From Hericium rajendrae (Eukaryota > Basidiomycota > Agaricomycetes > Russulales > Hericiaceae), in NCBI GenBank assembly GCA_033439255.1, contig CM065891.1:1054001-1118000 (forward strand): a stretch of 64,000 bases of DNA, read 5' to 3'. Positions 32,836-45,300 of this stretch are shown here, in pieces (within the stretch, counting starts at the first letter, position 1; each line of letters begins with the position of its first letter). The notes under the pieces were generated by a model. The model was not told where the DNA came from. It saw only the letters and a list, made by a program, of their open reading frames with translations, and made no database searches. Made by a program: the position numbers and the translations under genes.

Positions 32836-33756
32836 AGAGGATCCATCAACATAGGAGGACACGAGGGAAGGAGGAGGGTGGAGGGAAGAAGGAGGAAGGG
32901 AGGATGAGCGAAGGGAGCGGGCGAGGGCGAAAAGACAAAGGTTTGCAAGAAAATCGTCGAAGTCGATGACCTCTCGACAAACCCTTGACCCAGTTCTCGT
33001 CTGGTCTCACCTTTCCCACATCAGATGGTCGAGGATATGGAACACCTGGTATGTCCTGCGGTAGAGTAGCGAGGCGCAGTGAGCTATTCCAACTTGCGGA
33101 ATAGATGATGTACTCACTGTCTGACCGGGTGGTATTGCCTCATCTAGTACGATTACGCAAAGACTGTGTGGTCGACTTTGGTGACTAGCTAGGACAAGCT
33201 GACCTAACCTAATCTACTCCAACTCGGACAAGCAATGGCCAGAACGCAGTGAGTATGTTCCACGGATAACGTTAACCGCCTCTTTTCTTTCAATTTGGTG
33301 TCATGCTCAACGGCTGCAGTCGTCTTATGGCATGTTCTAGACTCAAGGCCCAACCATTATTATCATCGTGCTGCCGACGAGATTCACAGCTGGATCTAAG
33401 GCCCACGAACAAAGCTGCAAACCGCATGCGACCCACATGCTAGCGTGATGCTCGTTCTGATGGTCTATCAGAAGCCCGGAAAAGCAAAAAGCTTGTTCTC
33501 GGCAGAACTGGGGACGGTGCCGTCGACGCCGCAGCAAGAACAAGGACGCCAAAGAACAAGAGCGAGACCACCGGACCCACACAGGCACTCCGCCGGGCGC
33601 GCGGCGCACTATGCACGTGGTGTCTTGCCTAATCCGGCGTGCGGTTCGTGGTGGCGGCGCGCCGTCGGCGACTGGGCACACCGTCGCAAAGAAAGCAACG
33701 ACGTCCTTGTCCTCTTTTTGTCTGCAACGACCGTGTCGGCTCCCGAGGACATAACA
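32836..33756. other. Spacer with polypurine tract, upstream of MED27
   Basis: A near-continuous purine run (G/A on +) spans about 32854-32940, able in principle to form triplex DNA or act as a polypyrimidine leader on the minus strand. Nothing else is recognised apart from the MED27 promoter and leader at the right end. Confidence 0.4.
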
Positions 33757-34976
33757 ATGGAAGACTCTGCGCCGCCTGCGCAACAGGCTGAGGTGCAACC
33801 GCCGCTGACGAAGTTGCAGTCCCAGATCGACGCGTTGACGGAATTTTCGGCGCGTCTGCAGAAGTTGCGCCAGCTGCCGCCGTCGTTGCTGCGCCCGGAG
33901 TCTGACCCTATAGGGTCGTCGCTGCCTGATGTGCTGCGACGTGCTCTGCTGGAGGCGCATGGAGCGAAGACGGCGTTGTTGGAGGACACGGTGCAGGGTG
34001 CGTTGAAGGCAGCTGCGGAGAGCGAGAGTCGGGATCGCGTGGGGATCAGGGGCAACGCGAGAAGAGACCGTCGCAGACGAAAGTACGTTCGCATTATTTT
34101 GTTCAACGCGCCTCGTTGTTGAGCGCACGAACGCGTTTTAGGCGTTCACCCACTCCGGAGTCGCCACGACCCTTCCCTGCATTCCGGCCAAAAACCACGT
34201 CCCTATTCCCCACTACTTCCACAGGATCATCCCTCACTCTATCCCAGCTGCCGGAATATATTCGCACCTTCAACGCAGCCCATACCAAGAAGGCAGCCTT
34301 GCACATCTGGCTATCGTCCTCGCGCGACTCGCGCGACCTTCATGTGCCCGTGGTGATACGATTCTTGATCCCTGACGTGCTGCGGGCCTTTATCACCGTT
34401 GGGCATGCGGATGGAGAGAACGATACGCCTGCTGAAGATCGTCCACTCCTCATCGAGAACATCACGGCGTTCGGAACTCGAGAAAGGGTTAGTGTTATTT
34501 GGACGCCACAGCGTACATGCTTATACAAAGGACTTATCCTCGTGTTTCCCCCTATATCGCAGAAACCTCCACACTCGCAATCCGATTATCTAGTATTTCA
34601 GAAGCTATCGCAGCAGATCCTGCGGATGATTCAGTCAACGCCTCGTGTGCCCGTCCAAACGCTGATGGTAAGTAATGCGTTATATGTCGGTGCTTATCCG
34701 TTGCATTGTCCTGTCAAGTACCCTAAGTTAACTCTCTTTACATGAAACCCTCAATATCGCCCATCGTTACGCGCTGTCAACTTCATCCATTGTGCGCTCT
34801 CCTAGGAAATGCTCACTACATACCAATCATTGTTCTCGGAGCAATGCTCTGCGTGCCAGCGCGTTCTTTCCGCAGAGGGATATATTCCACCAGTTGCCCG
34901 TGTGTGGCTCGAGCAGGAAGGCAAGCCGGGTATCTGGGTGCCTCGGCATGTAACTTGTCTCGGTTTACAGAGTTGA
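33757..34976 (+). CDS. MED27: Mediator complex subunit 27
   Basis: Subunit of the Mediator tail/upper-tail region linking activators to RNA polymerase II. ATG at 33757 (MEDSAPPAQQAEVQPPLTKL). The N-terminal helical part contains LQSQIDALTEFSARLQKLRQ; the C-terminal Med27 zinc-binding-type end reads YQSLFSEQCSACQRVLSAEG, then PVARVW and WVPRHVTCLG, with the paired C-x-x-C and the terminal H-x-x-C. Four exons; the introns starting near 34082, near 34489 and at 34670 all close in frame (RRRRK/RSPTPES; TRER/KPPHSQ; TLM/EMLTTYQ). Ends LQS-TGA at 34974-34976. About 310 residues, normal for the family. No frame break seen. Confidence 0.85.
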
Positions 34977-36619
34977 GCGAACGTTATTGTGTTGTTGTGA
35001 CGCTCTCGATCATGCACCGCTATTTTCAACGACAAAGCGAATCTACGGGTATTTCCAGGACGTCTGCGTGGCAAACGCTAGTGAGGGGACAGAAAGTAAT
35101 GCAATGGGGCCAGTTATGAAGAACAATGACCGCTCCTTTTGGTGGGAGATGCAGATATTGGGGTGCGGGTGACTCACTAACAGTTCCTGGCGGCCGGGTT
35201 CTGGGGCCGAATTGGACGGAGATAACGGCGCCGGTTCTGCGATGCATGTGCAGGGCGATTCAACCCGTCTGCAATTGCATCCCATATCTGCCCTTTTCAT
35301 GAGGTCAAATTTTTACTTCTCTTCATTGTCTGCCTAGAGTGGATTATGATGTGATGGCAGTATCGCATAAGCAAGTCGTTTTACCGAGGTTGATTGGCTT
35401 TTCTTGACCCGGAACTTCTCGGTAATTGACGGCATTCGACTACGCGCACAGGACGCACTGATGGTCAACGCGATTTCTAGAACTTTGCCTGGACCAACGC
35501 TGTCGCCATTGGCAGGCGCCTAGGACCCTCGATTTTTGTCGGAGTCTGGCTACTCAATTTAGACGACATCTTCGGGCCCGTCTTCACCTTCTATCTGCCC
35601 CTCCGCGGACAGTTGGCTTTCTTTTGCTCTATCTGGCGAGAAGGAAGGTGATACACGCTTCCCCAGCTGGCGTGAGGAATGCTTTGCCTAGAGTGGCGGA
35701 TAATTTGAACAAGGCCCGCGCGGTGGAATCTGGATCCAGATTGAGACTCCCGATCTTGTATGGATATGGCAATACGGCTCCATCAGCCCTGGGATCAGCC
35801 TTGTTTTGTTGGCGTGCAAGCACGAGGCTACGAGATCTCCTCCCCGCCGAGAAAGTAGCCGACAAAAATACCTTCCTTGGAAAAAGCAATTTGCATTCAC
35901 GTCAGGATCGCTTCCCGTCCCTTCTCCCCTCCCCATCTTTGTTCCGTCGCGCGTCATTCCTCACTACGTAGCGCATGATGCGCAAGGAATTCTTGGAGGA
36001 ATCGACAATTGAGAAGAGGAGCGATTTTCGGACCATGTCGGCGGACAAAAAGAGGTAAAGGCGGAGCGCATCGTGCTTACATGCTTGCTTTGTCGCGATT
36101 TGGGGGACAACGGAAGCAAATGGGAGTAAATTGAGTGAATACGGGGCTGGCAAGGAGCACAAGGCGATCGTAACCCTTAGATATTTCCTGACAGGGCGGG
36201 CCAGCCGATCTCCCGGCTCGGCCGGGGGTCGATAGCGGGGCGTCGTCTCGACCCGACAACACAAGATCTCGCGCTCTGCATCTTGCCCGTCATTAATTAT
36301 AATATCACGTTCTCTTCTTTGTTCCCTCGTCCTCTTTTCTTTATTTAATCCCCTAGCTTTCCTCTTCGTCTTTTCTGTCTCGGTCCTCCCGCCCGTGTCA
36401 GTCCACCCTGCCTCGTCAGCCTCGTCTGCGTTAAGTCAGCCCACCAGTCAGCCAGCTGCCCGCCACCTCCATTTGTTTGATCTGACGCCCCATCTGTGGC
36501 ACTCTTTCACCTTTGTCTCCTACCTCTTTGTCTGTCGCCTTCTTATAACCAGGTTTGTTATATGCAAGGTTGTCCTTGCATGTCCCTCCCTGACATTATC
36601 TCCCAGCTTAACGTCCTCG
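34977..36619. other. Intergenic, long 5' region of the Medusa-type gene
   Basis: 1.6 kb without a recognised gene. From about 36300 to 36600 it is strongly CT-rich, typical of a fungal promoter and long leader. Several short upstream ATGs precede the main start, so leader-mediated control is possible. Confidence 0.45.
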
Positions 36620-38384
36620 ATGTCTACAGTTCTTTTAGCACCCTCGCCCCTCGAATCGTATCATACCAATTTCTCTCATCCGGTATCCAGCGCGCGGGGC
36701 GAGCCATCTAGGAAGTCACCCATGTCCAACGCCTACACAATCCCATACGCTCTGCCCTGCCTAGCGATATCGCCTCGTGGGATGTTCCGCGTCTTAAAGT
36801 ATACCCCCCGCGAGGGCGAGGCAGACGTCCCACTCACTGTCTATACCCACTTCTACAATCTCTTCCCTGAGGAACAGGTCTTTCTGCGCGTCGTTATAGG
36901 CCAGAAGGGCGTCGCCACAACGCTCCAGAAGGATGACATGGGCGGAATGGGCGGACCGGACTGTTGGCGTCTCGAGGGGATGGTCCCGCCCTTCGAGGTC
37001 CATCGTTCGATGAACCCGACTGTCACAGTTTCCATCCAGGCCGTGACCGACAAGCATGAAATCCTGGACTCTTCGACGTTCGGCGAGTTCACGTATTGGA
37101 ACGCAGGTAATTCGGTGCCCTCGTCTATTCGTCATCGTGCCACATGCTCATCGCGATTCGTACCGCAGGGGGTTCACCAGTCATGACCGTAGACGAGGGT
37201 ATGCCCCTCCATGGTTCGCTTCAGCGCAACCAGCGCAACCGTTCTGGATCTCTTCTTCACCACCAGCACGTCATTCCCGCCCGTCAGCAGCTATCCTCGG
37301 AGGGCCGTATACAGGTGCTTCGCAGGCGCGATGCTGCCACAGACGAGACTCCTGAAAGCCAGCTAGAGCCGGCTGTCCTCGAGTTCGTCACCCCACTCGA
37401 AGATATGGGGCTTAACTTCAGTCAGGAAGAGTGCCGGGCTGGTCGTCGACTTGTGCAGTTCTCGCGGCGGCAGGAGGGGAACAGGCTTGTCGTCTCGTGC
37501 CAGCCTCTATCCCCGTCCAACTACAACGACCGGCTCACGGTCATCTCCTGCATCTACCGACCGTCTGACGGCGGGTGCTTCGTCACGTCTGTCGACATCA
37601 TCTCCCTATTGCAGCACTTCGTCCAGGACAACTTCTCTGTTGAGGAGAAGAACAGGATCCGGCGCAACTTGGAGGGATTCAAGCCCACGACGATCTCGAA
37701 GACCCGCGCTTCATCGGAGGACTTCTTCCAGCAGATCATGGACTTCCCACCGCCGAAGCCGCGCAACATCGAGAAGGACGTGAAGGTTTTCCCATGGCCC
37801 GTTCTGAGCGCCGCTTTAGACAAGATCATCTCAAAATACGTGAGTCGTCAGCCTCCTTTATTCCCTACGCGTATGCTCATTATCCTTTTCAGTCGCTGTT
37901 CACAATTGCAGGCAGTGAGGAGCCAGCTGCGATGGCTGAGCAGCCGGCGGAGCAATACCATGCGTCTGATTCGCCGAACGCAGGTCTCTACCATTCGTCC
38001 TCATTCACCGACCCCATGCACGGCTCGCAGCTTCAGCTCCAGCTTGAACCGACCGATCCCTACCATGCCTCTTTCTACGACGCCGGCACTTCGCACACGC
38101 ACGTCGATCCCTCGCTTCTGCATGGTCATGTCTCATCCGGGTCGCTCGCTCTCGCGCCCGCAGACGGCGTCGACCGCTCCAGCAGTTACGGCTCCTCGAG
38201 CGACATCGGTGGCGACTGTCCCGTGAACTTCAACAACCTCAACGCCCCCACTTCCTTCCCTTCGCCTGTTAACCACGACCCGTACATCGGCCACATCGAC
38301 ATGGGGTACCCCAGCTTCGACTCCCTCGAGTTCCAGACCCTGCGCGAATATAATGCGCGGATGAGCGTGACGACCTATGTATGA
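36620..38384 (+). CDS. Medusa-type developmental regulator (DUF7082 protein)
   Basis: Homolog of Aspergillus MedA, Fusarium Ren1 and Ustilago Med1, nuclear regulators of conidiation, adhesion and mating. ATG at 36620 (MSTVLLAPSPLESYHTNFSH). The N-terminal block GMFRVLKYTPREGEADVPLT leads to a beta-rich region; the conserved core is AGRRLVQFSRRQEGNRL, CIYRPSDGGCFVTSVDIISL, EEKNRIRRNLEGFKPTTISK and FPPPKPRNIEKDVKVFPWPV, all diagnostic of the family. A Ser/His-rich tail follows, ending SVTTYV-TGA. Introns near 37108-37171 and at 37840-37900 keep frame. No break seen. The target genes are unknown here; in relatives it controls morphogenesis. Confidence 0.88.
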
Positions 38385-38960
38385 TCACGTTGTAGACCAT
38401 TTGGACTTTCCAGGGTTCGTTGATGTCGTTGATGTCTTTTATACTTTTCTTTTGGATGGATGCACTGTATCATGATTCGCATTTCTAGTTCCTCACTCAT
38501 ACCACTGCTATTTCTTATACATTCTACTGCCACCGTATCATGTCTATCTCTATCTCCCTAGTACATAATGTATCTTTTACAACAATGTAAGCTATCGTGT
38601 TAGATTTTCGTGATGTTCGTCTGCGCGGCCTCTGATGGAACAAGGTTCGATACCGTCGGTTGCTGTTGGGTTTAGTCTGATGTTCGAGAGTCGGCAGTAC
38701 CGGAAGGCGTCGACCTGAATTTCGGCGAAGATGATGGTGAGGAAGACTTCGGACTTCGAACTCTCGCCGTCTGCCGTGATGAAATGAAGTATGTTCCGTA
38801 TGCAAAGCGCCGGGTTCTTTCCCCCTGTGCCTCGGATGTAACGAGTTCTAAACCCACCATGATCCTCGGAAGCCTGCCTTTTAAGGCGAAGAATGAGGAG
38901 GCGAAGGTTACGGGGAAATATTCAATCGTGTCATATTTTTGATCGGTTTAAACCTTGTAT
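38385..38960. other. Intergenic before tRNA-Arg
   Basis: Contains the 3' flank of the Medusa-type gene. No gene recognised. Confidence 0.45.
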
Positions 38961-39043
38961 GGCCGCCTGGCGCAATGGCTAGCGCATTTGGCTTCGATTG
39001 CCGACATACCAAAAGGCTGCAGGTTCGAGTCCTGCGGCGGTCA
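38961..39043 (+). tRNA. tRNA-Arg(UCG) with ~10-nt intron
   Basis: Acceptor GGCCGCC pairs with GGCGGTC, discriminator A. D arm GCGC/GCGC, anticodon stem TTTGG/CCAAA, T stem GCAGG/CCTGC around TTCGAGT. The loop reads CT-TCG-A, then a 10-nt intron at the canonical 37/38 position. UCG decodes CGA (Arg). A T-run (CTTTTTG) just downstream is a Pol III terminator. All stems pair, so it looks functional. Confidence 0.9.
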
Positions 39044-39186
39044 ATCTTTTTGCTTTCATGAAGCTCGCAACGTCCACACCGGCAACCCGGCTCCGACTCA
39101 CGTGTACTGCTCCTACGACGCGACCTCCGAACGCGTCCATCCTTGCATGATCATCGTCTCCTTGTCGCTCTTCCACCACCTCCACC

Positions 39187-41870
39187 ATGATTACCATGCT
39201 GAGTCCCGATTCAGTATCAAATTTCCTTTTAAACGACCAGGAACAGGATGTCGTTTCCGAATATACTATCAGTAGTACTGACACCAGCACCGTAGTCTCG
39301 TCTCGAGGCCCTTCGTTAGGATCTCGCACTCGTTCTGGCTTGGTGACCCACTCGGCCAATACAGCAATTTCTCCTACTTATCAAGATCGTGGAGAAGAAG
39401 GAGAACTCCCTATTGGATCTAGCACTCCAGATCTTTCCTATACAGACTCAAGCCCGAACGCACATGCCTTGTCCGAGTATTCGCCTGACGAGCTCGTCTA
39501 CCCCTCTTCTGACGGTGTTCTGCATGTGCAACTTCCTGCTGATCATCAACTCTCTCAATCTGGTTCTGACGATGCGTCTCTGTTTTTGGATCGCTTGGAT
39601 CGCTTGCTTCTGGGTCTGCAACGCGGAGACTCCCATCCTTCATCGTCGCACGATGGTACTGACGACGCGCGTGATGCGGAATTACTTGGCGAATATCTGG
39701 TTGATGGATGGGACGCTTCTAGGTCTGGATCGGATTCTCGCCATTCTAGCTCATCGGGACTCCGTGGCTCAGTAAAGAGTGCCCACAACGGACGCCAATC
39801 GTCTGTATGTACCCTGCCTACAACGACGCTTAAACGGAAGTCGTCATCTGCTGGTCTTGTTGATGATACAACTCATCTTACTGCTGAAGATAGTTCTCAA
39901 CAATTCATCTCGCATAGTATCCCTTGTTCCGGCGCCCTGGACGACATTTCTTCTCTTGGTCCCCGTACATCTTCCAAGCGGCGCAAGCTGTCCCAGGTCT
40001 CTTCTGTCTTTATCGTCTCTCGCTCTGCATCTGGCTTTGGCTCTGGATATGGTCTAACGCAGTCTCAACTTGCTACTGAACCTGCGACCCTGCGCAAAGC
40101 GCGCTCCCTCCGCTCGGACGCGTCTATATGCGCGCCTGCCTCTCAAGAGGTGCCTCCGGAAGACACAGGTTCAGCCGAGGTACGAAACCTATCTCATTTA
40201 TGCGCATATAGCCGTCAAAACATTATGTCTCTCAGCTCTCCACTGCATGTTCAACTATCTCCGATGATTACGGCTACATTGCGACTGAGCCGGTGACACC
40301 CGTTGTCAGTCGCCCCGTATCACCGGTACCTGTCCCGCTGCCGGAGCATATTCCCCGCGCGCCGCTGTGCTGCACGGAGGCGGCAGAACGTCGGCTGTGT
40401 GCATTGCTGCGAAGAGAGGAGGGCGAGAGGGCGCATGCGGATTTGCCCACCATACGAGTAAGGCATCAAGAAGACAGCAAGGGTGGTACAGATTCCAGTG
40501 ACACATCTGAAGAGGAATCGTGTATGAGCATAAGTGAGGATGAGGACGGGAAGTCCAAGTGCAACAGCCGTTGTGAGGGAGGCGTCAGCCAGGACCTAGA
40601 CTTTGGAGTTGATATTAGGGATGGCTTGCGTACGGAGGCTATGAACTGGATTCTAACTGTGCGTGCCATCTTCTGTCGGGCTCTTTCTCACGCATATATG
40701 CAGCCTTTCAGGTCGTCCCGCCCTATGATCTGCCCTCGCACACCCGGAAACCTAGCATATATTCGAAAGACTTGTACCAGCAGCTGCTACAACACCCGAA
40801 CACGCGCTTCCTCGCCGCGTACATCTTTGGGCGTTACTTCCTGGCGTGCAAAGGAGGGGATTCGGGCTGCACGACACCGGGTTTCTGTGCCAGTCCAAGT
40901 GTCCATAACGTTGAGCCGGTCGCTGATCTCGAGGACGGCGAGCGGCGACTTGTGTGGGACTTTGCCCTTGCCGCGATTGCGCTGAGCGTAAAGGTAACAT
41001 CATTTCAAAACAGCGGTGGGATTCTTATTCATCAGCGCCAACCTACAGATTCAGCGCGACTTCCTTCCACCCCTCCGCCCCATCTACATTCGCGACTTTC
41101 TCGTTCTGGCGCCGCATGAGATGTCTCACGACGACCTCGAGGTATCTTCTACTCTCATACATTTCCTCATGCGTTGACTTACTTGCTACTGATCTCCAGG
41201 CAGCACAGCGCGATATTCTACATGCACTTTCTTACCGAATCTCATTACCTACACCAGAAGCATATCTCGATGAACTTTACTCTGCGCTTCCGGCGCTGCG
41301 CCAGCTCTCAGTTGCTCTGGGCGGTTGTACCGGGTGGGATGTCATGAGAAAAGATGTATGGGCACGATTGCTGGCCGCTGTACAAGGTAGGCTCGTCATT
41401 GCCGTTCGTCAAGCAAGTAATGACACCGTTTCTTGACAGAGCCAGACTTGTATCGGTTTCCGATTTCTGTACTCGTTGCCGCGGCACTGCAGAGGGCTAT
41501 CGGCTCGATGTTAGTAAGGCATGAAGGCCGGCAGCTTGGACAATTCCAAGGAAGGGCGAGGAGTCGGTGTGCTTCCCAGATCCAGATAAATCAGCGGCGC
41601 ATAGGTAAGCTATTCATTCCTCCAAAGATGATTCACGAGACCTCTTCGCGTATACAGGATCTGTGTCGCGACTTGCATGGGGCGTACAACAGGATATCCA
41701 ACATATCCTACAGGTCCCTCAGGTATGGCTTGCAATAGATATCAGTACAGAGGGCCTGATATGTCTATTGTGTGCAGATTCTGTTGGACGAGTGTAAGCG
41801 CTGGCTGTCGCCGCTGCGATTTGAAAATCCGTCCGGTCAAGACTGGTTTGACCACGCTTCGTCGACATGA
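39187..41870 (+). CDS. Cyclin-box protein
   Basis: ATG at 39187 (MITMLSPDSVSNFLL), only 143 bp after the tRNA. The first ~350 residues are Ser/Thr-rich and probably disordered. The cyclin-like part begins with LRTEAMNWIL, then LYQQLLQHPNTRFLAAYIFG, and a second helical bundle with DILHALSYRISLPTPEAYLD and FPISVLVAAALQRAI. The C-terminus, after introns near 41606-41657 and 41721-41776, reads VQQDIQHILQVPQILLDECK and ends FDHASST-TGA at 41868. At least seven exons. It probably regulates a cyclin-dependent kinase; which subfamily I cannot say. The frame is coherent throughout. Confidence 0.65.
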
Positions 41871-42312
41871 ACATGCCTTCAGTCGCAACTGACTTGTGTG
41901 CATTTCTTTCGGGCTGTAGTCGTCATCAGTGTGTTTCAGTTGAGGTTGTAGATGCTTCTATCCGTGTGATCCGACTCACATTATTCTACATTGCTGCTGG
42001 GCTTGTGACGACGAAAACGTGCTACAGGTTGACTGCTACGTGGGGAAGTATCAAGTCTTCACCATTCTACCGACGGACCAATTACTTCCTGTTTTTTTCG
42101 GAGTTTCTTCATTGAGCATTTATTTATCAGACAGCAAGAAGAATGTGCATTATACAACAGATCCACAGAAAATCCTCCAAGCAAGCCACATTAGCGTGAG
42201 TAATTACAAGGCACGGCCGAAGATGTCAAAGAGAGAGAGATCTTGCAAAATAAAAAATTACGGTAAATAAGTCGATGATTGTCGCACATACACTCTGCAT
42301 GAAAATGAAGCA
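41871..42312. other. 3' flanks of the convergent cyclin-box and DOCK genes
   Basis: 442 bp, AT-rich, no gene. Two genes converge here. Confidence 0.5.
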
Positions 42313-45300
42313 TTAGGGCAAAGTGCCCTCCCGTCTTCCAAAATTCAGGCTTCCCAAGCGTGAGAAGCGGCCCTTCAGAGAACCGCCTATGCTCCCGACG
42401 ATTGAGGCGCCGCTGTTGCCGGCGGCGTGCCCTCCGTGGCCACCGGTAACGTTGACGAGCGATCCTTGAGGCGATCCTGCCGAGATAGAGTTGTCGCTTC
42501 CCGGGCCCTCGCCGGCGGGTCCGGATGCAACTCCGTTCATACCGTGACGTGCTAAGTGGGCCAAATGACGCTGAAGAGGTGTTTGCTTTGGCAAAGTGCC
42601 ATTCGGACTGAAGTTGCCGCTCTGTGGATTTTGAGGTGACGAGGACGGAGAGCTGATCACCGAGGGCCCAAGATGTAGGGGAGGAATAACAAAGGAGGGA
42701 CGAGTAGTGGATGAAGAAGAGGCCGTACGATTCAAGGATATAGTATCGTTGGCTTGGTGCTGTGGTGGGTCTGGGGCGCGACTCAAGAATGACCGAGAAT
42801 CATCTGGTTCTCCAGATGGTTCACTGAACTCAAGCTGGTCTATCTCTCGTTGGAAGTTCTTCTTGAAGAATCGCTCCAGGGTGTCGTGGAATGTCAGCAT
42901 CGCCGCAGGACACAGCTGTGCGTGTAATTCCAAGCAGCTCTTGATGATACGGACCTGTTGCCATTCTCAGTGATTAGGAAAGCAGACGAGAGATTTTGGA
43001 CATACATGATCCATGAAAGCATCTCGCAGTTTTTCGACAAATGTCGCTCGCTCGGGATATCGTGCGACATATTCTGAAGTCAAGAACACATCTCGGTAGC
43101 CGAGAATGCCGCCTTTGCTCGGAGCGTCGACGACAGTATTCAGAGTCATCGACAACGGATTTGTAGACATCACTTGCGCGGTCTTGGCCACTGCGGAGAA
43201 TCTGGTGTTCAAAGCAGATAGTTCCCTATTTTTCTGCTCTATGTCCTGAGAGCATTCTCAATTGGCGAAGTCTCCAGTACTTCCAGTGCTATGACTTCAG
43301 ATCGCCGAAGGACTGTGGGGAAGGATTCTTCGGTGGTGAAGTATGTCTTCTCTACCCATCCATCTTCGACGCCGTCCCGCTCTACCTTGCTGAAGGCTCG
43401 AGAACAGCTGAACAGGTTGATGGCGCTATACGACAGATGAATAAGCTCGGATAGACAAGGAACACAAGTGATGAACACACCTATGCTCATAGTATGTCCT
43501 GACCGCAATTGGAACGTCGGGATTTGTGAAGATAGGAAGTGCTTGGTTCGGCTCGGGCACGACGGCGGTGCATTGGATGTACTGGTCGCTTCCAAAACGG
43601 ATGTCCACTGGTGGATCGCCGACCATCTTCAATAATTGAGCTCCAGGATGCTTATTCAACATGCGTTCGCAGAATGCACCGAATTTTTCCCATTCGAAGC
43701 CTCGGTACTGTTGAAAAGATGAGCATTCACGCAGGTCATGGTGGAACGAATACATACGATGAACTGCTTATTGCGTATCGCGACGGGGAAGTTGCCATAG
43801 AAAGCGACACGGAAGTAGTCTGGGTAATAGCGCTGGTCTGTGACGATATGCTCTAACAAAGCGGCCTGATGGCGGAGAACTTCGGCGAGACGTCCGCTGA
43901 TATGGCAATGAACACTTCATATCTTATGAACTTAGAGAAAGGTGCTTACTAGTTGAAAGTAACTTCAGAATGCTGGAAAGCCAGTTCCTTGCAAATTTCA
44001 ATCGCGCTCTCCCATGCCTTCCCTTTACCTGCAGACAAATTAATATCGCTTTCAAAGGAGAAAATCGAACAACAAACCAAGATAATCCAGAATGAGTAAT
44101 GACAGCGTCTCCTTCCGGTGGAACTGAGATTGCTGGGGCAACCCAAGATCTTCCATCGGCTCCACGAAAGAATTGAGATCCCATTCATGGAGATCGGCGT
44201 GGAGCTTCAAGGTTAAAGCAGCCTCGACATAGTTCTGAGACTGAAGATGCATCTGAAGACATCGCGATATGTTAGCGTTGAGCTCAGACGATCGTGACCA
44301 AAGTACATACGTTCACAAGCTGATGCACGTATTTGATGTAGATTTCATTGCGACCAATGCGGCGGATGAAGTTCATAAGACGCAGCTTCAGGGATAATCA
44401 GTTATTTGTGCCGAATGAAGATGAAATTAACATACTGTTGCAATGACCCGATCATCAGCGAATTCCTCGCCCTCTGGCAAAGCACGAACACTGAGCAGAA
44501 GTTCGAGGAACAAGTCTACTGAATCAAGGAACAGCGCCACACGCTCGCGCAAAGGCTCATCAACAGTAGATGAATCAAACAAATGCCGGAGCTGGCCAAT
44601 GAAGAAGGCACGCGATATGTCGTCGCCTTTGCTGTCCGACATGAACAACGCGTCGAGCTTGTTCACAAGCTCGTTCTCGATGTCATCAAAGTGCTGGTGC
44701 TCTTGGTACTGCGACACGATCATGCTGTAGAGAATTTGCACGGCATTGTTGCGCAACTGATCGTGGTGGCTCACGCAGAGATTGACGACATGGCCAACAA
44801 GCGAGCTCAACATTGTTTGATAGCCCTACCAGTGTCGATGAGCAATGGTTATGGTATAGGAAGCCGAAATGACTTACGCCGTATCTTGTAACCGCTCCTG
44901 CGTTCGCGGAGACGTCTTCTGGCCAGCCTAGTGCGTCCCAAAGCTGCAGTAGAATAGCAGCACCTTCGCCACGAATGTCACCTGCTAATCGCCAGACAGC
45001 TCGACGTTTCTGGATAAAAAATGCTTAACTCATTGAACAAGACAGAATACATTGAACCCACCTGAGGACTGAATTCTTCAATCACTAGTTGATCGGAGGA
45101 CAGCAGTTTCAGCAGCATCTGCATCCCCTCCCTCCACAACTCCGTATTGAACTCAAATAACTCTTTTTGGTCCGGAATGAAATCGCGCTCCAACAAGACC
45201 GCAACGGAATCCATCATTTTGATCAAGACTTTGTGCGCCAAAATATTGACGTTCAGCCAATTGCTCGGCCACGCATCGTTATCCAAGATTGACGATGCGA

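Noticed and set aside
36395-36619. Upstream extension of the Medusa-type protein
   Set aside because: The open frame extends upstream but has no ATG before 36620 and is CT-rich leader-like sequence.
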